Shown piece after piece: positions 34,262 through 42,809 of a stretch of 64,000 nt of DNA (the stretch's first letter is position 1; each line of letters starts with the position of its first letter). The stretch comes from an uncultured Anaerolineaceae bacterium (GTDB lineage: Bacteria > Chloroflexota > Anaerolineae > Anaerolineales > Anaerolineaceae), in NCBI GenBank assembly GCA_938020565.1, contig CALIHP010000042.1, positions 7,697-71,696 of the forward strand, written 5' to 3'. The notes beneath the pieces were generated by a model. The model saw nothing but the letters and a program-made list of their open reading frames with translations, was not told the origin of the DNA and made no database searches. A program made the translations under genes and the position numbers.

Positions 34262-35662
34262 CTATCGCGACCGCCGTTCCGCCAGATCCGCCTGAATCGT
34301 CGCATACCGGTCTTCATTAATAACGTACTTCCGCCGGTAAATCAGGTAGCTCACAACAATACAAATCATCGGAAAAATAAACATCGCGAACCGGAACAGG
34401 TTCATCCCGTTCGCGGTCATGTCGGCGGGCGTCAGCGCTTCCTTCATTCCGGACAGAATCACGGTTATCCCAACGATCCCGCTCGCGAGCGACGAGGCAA
34501 CTTTGAAAATAAACGGCTGAAGCGAGACCGTCACCGATTCGTTCCGCTTCCCGCTTTTCCATTCTCCATACTCGACGCAATCCGAAATCTGCATCAGCAT
34601 AATCAGCTGAATCGCGGCGTCGCCAATAAATATCAGCAGCCCGCCGGCCGCGACGCCGAAAACCGTCCCTTGCGGGGCCGCAAGGAAAACGACGTACCCG
34701 ACTAAAATAATCACGGTTGCCGCCGCGTAAATCGGCTCGCGCTTAAATTTCCGCCGGACGAGCGGAAAAATCAGGAGAGACAGAATCTGAGCCACGCCGA
34801 GAATCAGCCCGAAAACCGGATACATATTCAAATCGCCCTGATAGTACTTGAAGTAATACTGACCGAAAGACGTCGTCGTCGTATAGCCCGTATGAAACAG
34901 CGTCATCGCCAGGACGACCCACAGCAGCTGGTCATTTTTCAGGATAATCGTCAGCAGGTCGCGAATCTTCGTTTTATTCTCGTCCGAAACCTCGGCCGCC
35001 GTTTCTTCCTTTACGAAGACCAGCGTCACCATCTGAAACGCAATCATAACGCCGCAAACGATGACGGAAAGCCAGAAATACCCCAGCTGGAGCGAGCCGG
35101 CGGCTCTTCCGAGCGCCTCGGTAATCGGCGTGATACAAACGACCATGCCGAAAAGGCCGATATTCGCGCAGATCCGCGCGACCGCGCCGATCCGCTCGCG
35201 TTCCTTCTGATCCCGGCTTAACGCTGGGAGCATCGACCAATACGAGATATCGTTAGCCGTGAAGCTGATCTCCCAGAGGACATAGACGAGCAGGAAAATC
35301 AGGACATATTCCATGCCGCGCAGATGAAAATCCGTGAACATCAGGACCGACATCACCGCGGACGTCAGAACGCCGAAGAGAATCCACGGCTTGAATTTCC
35401 CCCAACGCGACTTCGTGTTATCGACGAGAATCCCCATGAACGGGTCGTTGAACGCGTCGAACGCCTTCGTAAAAATAATCGCCGCCGTAACCCACCACAT
35501 CGTCGCCGTCGGAACGCGCAGCACGTCGGTCAGATAAAACATCAAGTACATGCTGATCATCGTGTATACCGCGTCGCGGCCAATCGTTCCGATCCCGAAA
35601 CCGAAACGGTTTCGAATCCTTTGCCGACTGTCGTCGGTTCCCTGCTGATTTGGTTGCATCAT
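34262..35662 (-). CDS. GPH-type sugar:cation symporter (MFS)
   Basis: A 466-residue transporter with twelve hydrophobic segments, counted from the ATG at 35662, which follows GGAG. The N-terminal pair GIGTIGRDAVYTMISMYLMFYLTDVLRV and the loop DAFNDPFMGILVDNTKSRWGKFKPWIL (with DP and D..RWGK) identify the glycoside-pentoside-hexuronide symporter family. These import disaccharides, glucuronides or pentosides with Na+ or H+. No glycoside hydrolase lies next to it. The extra 31 codons upstream are not needed. It is the first gene of the minus-strand run that includes the CPBP-like protein. Confidence 0.85.
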   Translation of the reverse strand: MMQPNQQGTDDSRQRIRNRFGFGIGTIGRDAVYTMISMYLMFYLTDVLRVPTATMWWVTAAIIFTKAFDAFNDPFMGILVDNTKSRWGKFKPWILFGVLTSAVMSVLMFTDFHLRGMEYVLIFLLVYVLWEISFTANDISYWSMLPALSRDQKERERIGAVARICANIGLFGMVVCITPITEALGRAAGSLQLGYFWLSVIVCGVMIAFQMVTLVFVKEETAAEVSDENKTKIRDLLTIILKNDQLLWVVLAMTLFHTGYTTTTSFGQYYFKYYQGDLNMYPVFGLILGVAQILSLLIFPLVRRKFKREPIYAAATVIILVGYVVFLAAPQGTVFGVAAGGLLIFIGDAAIQLIMLMQISDCVEYGEWKSGKRNESVTVSLQPFIFKVASSLASGIVGITVILSGMKEALTPADMTANGMNLFRFAMFIFPMICIVVSYLIYRRKYVINEDRYATIQADLAERRSR

Positions 35663-35771
35663 ATGATCTCCGTAAAACCTGACTGATCTAAGTAAAAGCG
35701 AACTACGAATGGAATAAGTATACGTCAGATCGCGCTTCCCGGCGGCGATATCCACTGAATCCGAAGCAGAG

Positions 35772-35811
35772 TATAATTAGAGGCGCCTAATTATTAGGTG
35801 TGTCTAATTAT
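35772..35811 (+). promoter_or_regulatory. Promoter -10 with two tandem palindromic operator sites
   Basis: TATAAT at 35772-35777 runs into two 19-base copies: ATTAGAGGCGCCTAATTAT (35776-35794) and ATTAGGTGTGTCTAATTAT (35793-35811), 17 bases apart. Each is an inverted repeat ATTAG-N6-CTAAT. The spaced TTAG(G)...CTAA arms resemble boxes of the DtxR/SirR family of metal-dependent repressors. The site lies 112 bases ahead of the heavy-metal-domain gene and also between it and the divergent symporter. A bound repressor would sit just downstream of the -10. Confidence 0.62.
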
Positions 35812-35923
35812 CAATCAGAGGCGCTTGATGATCAATCCGCATGGCAGCGTTTATCCGAATAATGGAGAGAGAAGCGGGGAACGGACGCGCCCTTTCGTGA
35901 GATAGAAAAGGAAGAAGATTGGA

Positions 35924-36838
35924 ATGAAAAAGATTACGGTAAAAATTGACGGAATGTCCTGCGGCATGTGCGAAAGCTATATCAACGACGTCATCCGGCG
36001 CGCTTTTAAAGTTCGGAAAGTAACCTCCTCCCGCGCGAGGGGCGAAACGGTAATCCTGACGGAAAATGAAATTACGGAAGAGGAGCTCCGGAAAGCCCTG
36101 GCCCCGACCGGTTACACGTTCGTTGGCTATCGCTCCGAAGCGGTCGAAAAAGGCGGTCAAAAAAACCGGATTCGCGCCGCATACGAAAAGACCGGCGGCG
36201 ACCACGATTTCTACGACGGAATGATAACCTGTTCAACAATTCCCGGAAAAATTGTCTGCCGTCTGGTCTGGGCGATGGGGGAAGAGGAGAGCCGGAAATA
36301 TATCGACCTCTCGCTCTCCGCGATTCCCGGCGATTTTCAGGGTAAGCTGCTGGAAATTCCAGTGGGGACGGGCGTATTAACCATGCCGCTGTACCGTAAG
36401 CTCAGCAGCGCGGAAATTACCTGCATGGATGATTCGCCGGATATGATCGTCCGCGCTGAACGCCGCGCGAACGCGATGCAGCTCTCAAACGTTTCGTTCC
36501 GGCAGGGCGACGTCGGCGCGCTCCCGTTCGAAAATGAAAGCTTCGATATCGTGCTGTCGCAGAACGGATTTCATGCGTTCCCGGACAAAGAAGCAGCCTG
36601 GAAAGAAACGTACCGCGTCCTGAAACCCGGCGGAACGTTCTGCGGCTGTTTTTACGTGAAGGGCGAAGTCTCCCGAACCGATCGCCTGATCAACCGGTTT
36701 TACGTTAAAAAAGGCTACTTCAGCCCACCGTTCGAAACGATGGAGAGCCTGAATACGCGGCTGAACTCGCTCTACGCGGAAACGAAGCTCGGTTCCGTCA
36801 AGTCGATCGCGTACTTCTCCTGCGTTAAAAAACGCTGA
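35924..36838 (+). CDS. Heavy-metal-associated domain fused to SAM methyltransferase
   Basis: 304 residues. The first 65 form a ferredoxin-like HMA domain with the metal-binding pair in DGMSCGMCESY (C13, C16), as in copper chaperones. From about residue 90 a class I methyltransferase follows, with the SAM motif LLEIPVGTGVL (142-152), DDSPDMIVRAERRANA and VLKPGGTFCGCFYVKGE. The HMA domain could deliver or sense a metal, and the methylase could modify a metal ligand or a toxic element. It opens a plus-strand operon with two ABC half-exporters 18 bases and further downstream. GGAAGAAG lies before the start. A rare fusion, to my knowledge. Confidence 0.8.
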   Translation: MKKITVKIDGMSCGMCESYINDVIRRAFKVRKVTSSRARGETVILTENEITEEELRKALAPTGYTFVGYRSEAVEKGGQKNRIRAAYEKTGGDHDFYDGMITCSTIPGKIVCRLVWAMGEEESRKYIDLSLSAIPGDFQGKLLEIPVGTGVLTMPLYRKLSSAEITCMDDSPDMIVRAERRANAMQLSNVSFRQGDVGALPFENESFDIVLSQNGFHAFPDKEAAWKETYRVLKPGGTFCGCFYVKGEVSRTDRLINRFYVKKGYFSPPFETMESLNTRLNSLYAETKLGSVKSIAYFSCVKKR

Positions 36839-36856
36839 GCCGGGTGGGAACAGCGA

Positions 36857-38608
36857 ATGATCAACAAACGGCTGATCGGAATTGTCCCGGAAAGTATGAA
36901 ATTCATCATCGGCAATGTCGCTTATCAATGGTGTTCATTGGCGGCAAATATTGCGCTGATGACCGCGCTGGCAAACCTGCTGGCCGGACTGGCGGACGGA
37001 AGCGCGGATAAAAGCCTGTTCGGGATTACGCTTATCGGCGCCGCTGCCGCCGTCGCGATGAAATATACCTGCGCAATCCAGTCCTCACGGCTAAGCTTCC
37101 TCTCGTCGAAGAAGGTCAGGAAAACGATTCGCGGTCTGATTTACGAAAAACTGCTCCGATTAGGGAGCGACTATAAAGAGCGGACGAAAACGTCCGAAAT
37201 TGTGCAGCTTGCCGTTGAAGGCGTCGAGCAGTTAGAAACGTACTTCGGCGCGTACCTTCCGCAATTTTTCTACGCGATGGCAGCGCCGCTGACGCTCTTC
37301 GCCGTCACCGCTTTCATCAACCTCCCTTCCGCGATTATCCTTTTCGTCTGCGTCCCGCTGATCCCGATCGCGATCGCGGCCGTCCAGGCCTGGGCAAAAA
37401 AACTCCTCTCGAAATACTGGGGACAGTACACAGCGCTCGGCGATGTCTTCCTCGAAAACCTCCAGGGACTGACGACGCTCAAGATTTATCAGGCAGACGA
37501 ATTTAAAAACGCCGAGATGAACGAAGAGGCGGAAAAATTCCGTAAAATCACGATGAAGGTCCTCGTCATGCAGCTCAACTCGATCACGATCATGGATCTC
37601 GTCGCCTACGGCGGCGCGGCGCTCGGGATTATCCTGGCGACGACGCAGTACGCCGCCGGGAACGTCTCGCTTGCCGGCTGCCTGCTGATCCTGTTGCTGT
37701 CCGCCGATTTCTTTATCCCCATGCGCCAGCTCGGCTCCTTCTTCCATATCGCGATGAACGGAATGGCCGCCAGCGGAAAAATATTCGCTCTTATCGACCT
37801 GGACGAACCGGCGAAGGGGACGATTCGCGAAATTCCTGAAGACAGCGGGATCGTCGTTTCTGACTTGAACTTCTCCTACGAAACGGATCGGGAAATCCTG
37901 CGCGACGTCGCGATGCGTTTCCCCTCCGGAAGCTTCAGCGCGATTGTCGGCGAATCCGGCTGCGGAAAGTCGACGGTCGCCGCGATCCTGATGGGAAGAA
38001 AAAAGAACTATACAGGAACGGTAACGATCGGCGGCGAAGACCTGAAGCGAATCGACGAGGCCGAGCTGAACCGCAGGATCACATACGTCAGCCATAACGC
38101 CTATCTTTTTAAAGGAACGGTGCGCGATAATTTACGAATGGGACGCCCGGACGCGACCGACGACGAATGCTGGGGTGCGCTCGCGGAGGTCCATCTGGCC
38201 GATTTCCTTAAATCTGAAAACGGGCTGGACACGGCGCTGACCGAGAAAGCGTCGAACTTCTCCGGCGGCCAGTGTCAGCGTCTGGCGCTGGCGCGGGCGC
38301 TGCTGCATGACAGCCCGATTTATATTTTCGACGAAGCAACGTCGAATATCGACGTCGATAGCGAAAGCGCAATCCTCGAAAAAATATACGCGCTGGCGAA
38401 AACGAAGACGGTTATCCTGATATCGCATCGATTATCCGCCGTCGTTCCCGCGGACCGGATTTACGTCATGGACCGCGGCAGCGTCGCAGAGGCAGGAACG
38501 CATCCACAGCTTCTCAGCCATCACGGCCTGTATCAGAAGCTCTGGACAACGCAGCTGGAGCTCGAACGACTCGGGCTCCAGGAAGACGCACGGAGGGAAA
38601 CGCATTGA
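36857..38608 (+). CDS. ABC exporter half-transporter, CydD-like
   Basis: A 583-residue membrane-ATPase fusion: six membrane segments in residues 1-310 and an ATPase domain with Walker A GESGCGKST at 365-373, signature FSGGQCQRLALARAL, Walker B IYIFDEATSNID and switch His in LISHRLSAV. Both ATPase halves look intact. It resembles the CydD member of the CydDC/heterodimeric exporters. Its stop overlaps the start of the next ABC gene (ATGA-type overlap), so the two form a heterodimer. Substrate unknown: thiols, haem-like compounds or a metallophore are possible from the context. Confidence 0.85.
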   Translation: MINKRLIGIVPESMKFIIGNVAYQWCSLAANIALMTALANLLAGLADGSADKSLFGITLIGAAAAVAMKYTCAIQSSRLSFLSSKKVRKTIRGLIYEKLLRLGSDYKERTKTSEIVQLAVEGVEQLETYFGAYLPQFFYAMAAPLTLFAVTAFINLPSAIILFVCVPLIPIAIAAVQAWAKKLLSKYWGQYTALGDVFLENLQGLTTLKIYQADEFKNAEMNEEAEKFRKITMKVLVMQLNSITIMDLVAYGGAALGIILATTQYAAGNVSLAGCLLILLLSADFFIPMRQLGSFFHIAMNGMAASGKIFALIDLDEPAKGTIREIPEDSGIVVSDLNFSYETDREILRDVAMRFPSGSFSAIVGESGCGKSTVAAILMGRKKNYTGTVTIGGEDLKRIDEAELNRRITYVSHNAYLFKGTVRDNLRMGRPDATDDECWGALAEVHLADFLKSENGLDTALTEKASNFSGGQCQRLALARALLHDSPIYIFDEATSNIDVDSESAILEKIYALAKTKTVILISHRLSAVVPADRIYVMDRGSVAEAGTHPQLLSHHGLYQKLWTTQLELERLGLQEDARRETH

Positions 38609-40275
38609 ACCAGAATAAAACGCAGCTCAGCCGCCGAGGCGGCCTCGCCGTCATGGCGCGGCTGGTCGGACTGGTCAAACCGCTTTCAGGTTATATGGCG
38701 CTGGCGATCCTGATGGGATGGCTGGGGCATCTTTGCGCCGCGATGATTACCGTTTTCGGCGCGATGATCATCCTGAGAATAGCCTCCGGTTCGCCGACGC
38801 CGCTTTTTCTTACGGCGATCGTTGTTTTCGCCGTCCTTCGGGCCGGGCTCCGATACGGGGAACAGGCCTGCAACCACTTTATCGCGTTCAAGCTGCTGGC
38901 GCTGATCCGCGATCAGGTCTTCCGCGCCCTCCGGCGGCTCAGTCCGGCAAAGTTGGACGGGCGGGATAAAGGCGACCTGATCGCGGTTATAACGTCGGAT
39001 ATCGAGCTCCTCGAGGTCTTCTATGCGCATACGATTTCTCCGGCGGCCATCTGGCTGCTGTTTACCATAACGATGACCTTTTTTATCGGCAGATTTCATG
39101 CGTTCCTGGGCCTTCTGGCGCTGGCCGCTTATCTGACCGTCGGGCTCGCAGTTCCGATCGCCGCTTCGAATCGGAGCGGGAACGACGGGATGAAATTCCG
39201 CGCAAAAGCCGGCGAACTGAGCGCCTTTGTGCTCGACAGCCTGCGCGGTCTTCCCGAAACGATTCAATACGGGCAGGGCGCATCCCGCAAAGCGGCGATC
39301 GATCAGAAATCCGATGCGTTGTCGGACGACGAAGCGCGGATGAAAAAAATCGCAGCGATAAATCAGGCGGAAGCGCAGCTGATCATCCTGTGCTTCGATT
39401 TACTGATGCTCTTTGCGGCTGCCGTCCTCTTCCGACGCGGAAGCGTTGATTTCAGCGGCGTCCTCATCCCGACGGTCGCGCTGTTCGCGTCGTTCGGGCC
39501 TTCGATCGCGCTCGCCGGACTCGGAACCACGCTTCAGAATACCTTTGCGGCTGGGAACCGCGTTCTCGACGTTCTGGACGAAGAACCGCTGATTCAGGAA
39601 ATTAACGGCAACCCACCCGTGAGCTTCCGCGGTGCCGCCGCTGAAAACGTATCGTTTTCTTACGCGGAAGAAGAAATCCTGAAGAACGTTTCGGTCGAAA
39701 TCCCTTCCGGATCGATTATCGGAATTACCGGACGAAGCGGGAGCGGAAAATCGACGCTGCTGAAGCTCTTCATGCGCTTTCGCGACCCGGATTCGGGAAC
39801 GGTTAAAATCTCGGACAGACCCGTCAACCGGATCGATACGGCGAACCTGCGCGAAATCGAAAGCTTCGTCACGCAGGAAACCCACCTTTTCCACGACAGT
39901 ATCCGAAACAACCTTCGCATTGCGAAATTGGACGCAAGCGACGCCGAAATCGAAGCTGCCTGCCGGATGGCCTCCGTACATGACTTCATCCTGACACTCC
40001 CGAAGGGGTACGATACGCCCGTCGGCGAACTCGGCGATACGTTATCCGGCGGCGAACGCCAGCGGCTCGGATTAGCCCGCGCTTTTCTGCATGACGCGCC
40101 TTTTCTCCTCCTGGACGAGCCGACCAGCAACCTTGACAGCCTCAACGAAGCCGTCATCCTGAAATCGCTCCAGTCGGAACGCACCGGGAAAACGATCGCT
40201 CTCGTATCGCACCGGCAATCGACGGTGCGAATCGCTGATCATGTCGTTTCCGTCGACCATGGGAGACTCAGTTAG
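38605..40275 (+). CDS. ABC exporter half-transporter, CydC-like
   Basis: The 556-residue partner, starting four bases before the previous stop. Six membrane segments precede an ATPase domain with Walker A GRSGSGKST at 376-384, signature LSGGERQRLGLARAF, Walker B FLLLDEPTSNLD and the His in LVSHRQSTV. The membrane part begins with a short basic leader. Together the pair forms a heterodimeric export pump. Three bases separate it from the next gene. Confidence 0.85.
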   Translation: MNQNKTQLSRRGGLAVMARLVGLVKPLSGYMALAILMGWLGHLCAAMITVFGAMIILRIASGSPTPLFLTAIVVFAVLRAGLRYGEQACNHFIAFKLLALIRDQVFRALRRLSPAKLDGRDKGDLIAVITSDIELLEVFYAHTISPAAIWLLFTITMTFFIGRFHAFLGLLALAAYLTVGLAVPIAASNRSGNDGMKFRAKAGELSAFVLDSLRGLPETIQYGQGASRKAAIDQKSDALSDDEARMKKIAAINQAEAQLIILCFDLLMLFAAAVLFRRGSVDFSGVLIPTVALFASFGPSIALAGLGTTLQNTFAAGNRVLDVLDEEPLIQEINGNPPVSFRGAAAENVSFSYAEEEILKNVSVEIPSGSIIGITGRSGSGKSTLLKLFMRFRDPDSGTVKISDRPVNRIDTANLREIESFVTQETHLFHDSIRNNLRIAKLDASDAEIEAACRMASVHDFILTLPKGYDTPVGELGDTLSGGERQRLGLARAFLHDAPFLLLDEPTSNLDSLNEAVILKSLQSERTGKTIALVSHRQSTVRIADHVVSVDHGRLS

Positions 40276-40278
40276 AAA

Positions 40279-40629
40279 ATGGGGGAGCCCGCTTCGATCG
40301 CCGAAAAACGCGCGTTTGAACAGGAAATCGTCTCGCGCATGATTAAAATTTATTGCCATAAAATGCATGGGACGAAGACCAGTTTATGCGCCGAATGCGC
40401 AGAGCTGGAGACCTACGCAAAGTCGCGATCGGAACGCTGCCCGTTTATTGAGACGAAAACATTCTGTTCGAATTGCAAGGCGCCTTGTTATAAACCAGCC
40501 ATGCGTGAAAAAATCCGGATCGTCATGCGTACCGCCGGACCCTGGATGATTTTCTATGATCCGAAAGCGACGCTGCGTCACCTTATCGAATCTATCAAAG
40601 AAAAAAGGAATCTGAGAAACGCTCCATGA
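40279..40629 (+). CDS. Nitrous oxide-stimulated promoter family protein (PF11756)
   Basis: A 116-residue soluble protein rich in cysteine: IYCHKMHGTKTSLCAEC, SERCPFIETKTFCSNCK and APCYKPAMREKIR. The family name comes from an early promoter study and says nothing about activity. The cysteines form a pattern likely to bind a metal or Fe-S cluster. It starts three bases after the ABC pair, and its stop overlaps the next start. In other anaerobes I recall the same neighbours (ABC pair, YbaN), which suggests a common system linked to metal or haem. Confidence 0.8.
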   Translation: MGEPASIAEKRAFEQEIVSRMIKIYCHKMHGTKTSLCAECAELETYAKSRSERCPFIETKTFCSNCKAPCYKPAMREKIRIVMRTAGPWMIFYDPKATLRHLIESIKEKRNLRNAP

Positions 40630-41039
40630 ACCTGAAACGAACGATTTATCTGGTCCTCGGATTTATCTGCTTAGGCGCCGGCTGTGTCGGCGTCGTGCTG
40701 CCGCTCCTGCCGTCCTTCCCGTTTTTCGTCGGGACCGCCTTTTTCTTCGCGAAATCGTCGGACAGGCTGCACCGCTGGTTCCGAGGGACTTCCCTGTACA
40801 AAGAACATCTTGAACCCTTCCTGAATAAAAAAGGCATGACCGTTCAAACGAAAATCCGCATAATCGTCATGGTCACGATCCTGATGACGTTCGGGTTTAT
40901 CATGATGAAAAACGTGCCGATCGGCAGGATCATTCTCGCGGCCGTCTGGCTCGGGCATATCGTATACTTCGTTTTCGGCGTCAGGAAATTCGAAAAGGAT
41001 CCGGTCCCGGAAATCCCCCGTTCCCAGCCCGAAACGTAA
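40626..41039 (+). CDS. YbaN family (DUF454) inner-membrane protein
   Basis: A 137-residue membrane protein of the DUF454/YbaN family: LGFICLGAGCVGVVLPLLPSFPFF, then AKSSDRLHRWF and YKEHLEPFLNKKGM, followed by two hydrophobic segments. YbaN is widely paired with metal and haem genes but has no known activity. It overlaps the end of the PF11756 gene by four bases and appears to close the operon; the next gene is 112 bases away behind its own TATAAT. Confidence 0.82.
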   Translation: MNLKRTIYLVLGFICLGAGCVGVVLPLLPSFPFFVGTAFFFAKSSDRLHRWFRGTSLYKEHLEPFLNKKGMTVQTKIRIIVMVTILMTFGFIMMKNVPIGRIILAAVWLGHIVYFVFGVRKFEKDPVPEIPRSQPET

Positions 41040-41151
41040 AGGCTCCGAACGTCTTACGGCCCGCCGCGGTCCGAAACGTCTTTTTCTGATTATAATTTTC
41101 CCGGGAATGATTTTTTTCAGCTGCTGAAACGGTTGATTAAGGAGAGACGGC

Positions 41152-41694
41152 GTGGCGAGCATTTCGGAACGATTGAATCGCGCCCTGCGGTACGGGTATC
41201 AGGAATATTTTGGCGAAAGCGAGCTGATCCGGTTTCAGCGCCTGACCCCTGTCGGCGGGGAAAAATCAGATCTGATTCAAATCGCCTCCCACCTGCTGTC
41301 CTTCGTGTCGCTTCCGGAGGCCGAAGGTGCGGGGATCGCGATCGGAAGGTTCGCGTTTCCGAGAATCAGGACCGAATTTAACGATATGCTCCGCTTTTCG
41401 GAAGCGCGTTTCCGAATTCTTACGCCCGCTGAGCGCGTCCGAAGCGGGATAAGCCGTCTTATCGACGACGTTTTTTGTCCCGGGGGCTTCCCTGTTCTGC
41501 GCGCCGAGACGGCGGAGGCGTTCGAATTCGAGCCTCAGGCCAATTCGACGGATCCCTCGGATCATGTCGCCGCCGCGCTGCTCTGCGGCGTCCTGCTGGA
41601 AAGCTGCGCTGAGCTGACCGGTGGGAAAATGGTTCGCTGCGAATGGATAGAACGGAACGGTTTTCGACTGTTCTTTGATCCATTAAATCATTAG
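41152..41694 (+). CDS. V4R-like protein of unknown function
   Basis: 180 residues from a GTG start with AAGGAGA at a good distance; an upstream TATAAT lies at 41091-41096. The C-terminal 50 residues (VAAALLCGVLLESCAELTGG, then VRCEWIERNGFRLFF) resemble the end of V4R/4-vinyl-reductase-type domains, which bind small molecules or nucleic acids. The N-terminal part is unassigned. Its frame and ribosome-binding site make it real, but the family call is tentative. It precedes the thiamine-binding protein by 21 bases. Confidence 0.55.
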   Translation: MASISERLNRALRYGYQEYFGESELIRFQRLTPVGGEKSDLIQIASHLLSFVSLPEAEGAGIAIGRFAFPRIRTEFNDMLRFSEARFRILTPAERVRSGISRLIDDVFCPGGFPVLRAETAEAFEFEPQANSTDPSDHVAAALLCGVLLESCAELTGGKMVRCEWIERNGFRLFFDPLNH

Positions 41695-41715
41695 TATTCA
41701 GGAGTCTGTAAAGGA

Positions 41716-42762
41716 ATGCTGCAAAAAGTTTTAGCCGTGATTTTAGTGATCGCCTGCCTGACCGTTTCGTCCGTTTTCGCGGATGATGCGACGCTCGATG
41801 TCCTGGTTTACGATTCATACGCCGTAAGCGAAGACCTCGTCGCCGCCTTCGAATCCGCGAATCAGGTCAGGCTGCAATTTATTGAAGCCGGAGACGGGAC
41901 CGAACTCCTCAACCGCGCTATTTTAACCAAAGACGCGCCCTTAGCCGACGTCATCCTCGGAATCAACAGTGTCCTCGTCGCGCGAGCGCTTGAAAACGAC
42001 CTTCTTGAACCGTACGCCGCGCCGGCGCTGGATTCGATCGACGACAAATTCAAAGTCGACGCCGAAAATCGCGCGCTCCCGTTCGATCATGCCGGGATCT
42101 GCCTGAATTACGATACCGCTTATTTCGAAACGAACGGGTTGGACGTTCCCGCTTCGCTCGAAGAGCTTGCCGATCCGAAATATAAAGGCATGCTGGCGAT
42201 CGAGAGTCCGGTTTCTTCAACGCCCGGGCTCGCGTTCATGCTGCTGACCGTCGACGTTTTCGGCGAAAACGGCTTCCTCGACTATTGGAAATTGCTGGTC
42301 GAGAACGGCGCCGAAATCGTTCCGGACTGGTCGACCGCCTATTATACGAACTTTACCGCCGGCGGCGGCGACGGGCATCAGCCAATGGTCGTTTCATACG
42401 ACGCCAGTCCTGCGGCCGCGCCGTTTTACGCGGAAGAACCAATGGAAAAAGCGCCGACCGCCGCGATTATCGCCGATAAAACCTGTTTCAATATGATTGA
42501 ATACATCGGTATTCTTAAAGGCACGGATCAAATCGATCTGGCGCAAAAATTCGTTGACGCTGTCCTGAGTCCCGAATGGCAGTCGGACTTGCCGGGCCAG
42601 ATGTTCGTGTACCCGGTTAACAGCGAAGCGACGGTTCCGGAACTGTTCGAAACGTTCGCGCCGGCCCCGAGGAATCCGGTCATGATGGATCCGGCACTTG
42701 TCGCCGCCAGCTTCGAAAAATGGCTCCAGCTATGGAGCGGTTCGGTTCAGCTGAACCCATAG
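41716..42762 (+). CDS. thiB: Thiamine ABC transporter substrate-binding protein
   Basis: A 348-residue exported binding protein with a signal peptide (residues 1-22, cleaved after SSVFA). It matches the TbpA/ThiB family: LDVLVYDSYAV near the start, DVILGINSVLVARAL, PFDHAGICLNYDTAYFE, GLAFMLLTVDVFGENGFLDYW, and the late CFNMIEYIGILKGT. The family delivers thiamine, its mono- or diphosphate to a ThiPQ pump. No permease or ATPase gene accompanies it, so partners must lie elsewhere. No TPP riboswitch fits in the 21 bases before it. Confidence 0.85.
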   Translation: MLQKVLAVILVIACLTVSSVFADDATLDVLVYDSYAVSEDLVAAFESANQVRLQFIEAGDGTELLNRAILTKDAPLADVILGINSVLVARALENDLLEPYAAPALDSIDDKFKVDAENRALPFDHAGICLNYDTAYFETNGLDVPASLEELADPKYKGMLAIESPVSSTPGLAFMLLTVDVFGENGFLDYWKLLVENGAEIVPDWSTAYYTNFTAGGGDGHQPMVVSYDASPAAAPFYAEEPMEKAPTAAIIADKTCFNMIEYIGILKGTDQIDLAQKFVDAVLSPEWQSDLPGQMFVYPVNSEATVPELFETFAPAPRNPVMMDPALVAASFEKWLQLWSGSVQLNP

Positions 42763-42809
42763 GCCAATGAATTGAAACTGAATTAAGAGAGGTAAGGAAA
42801 CCTGTTATC

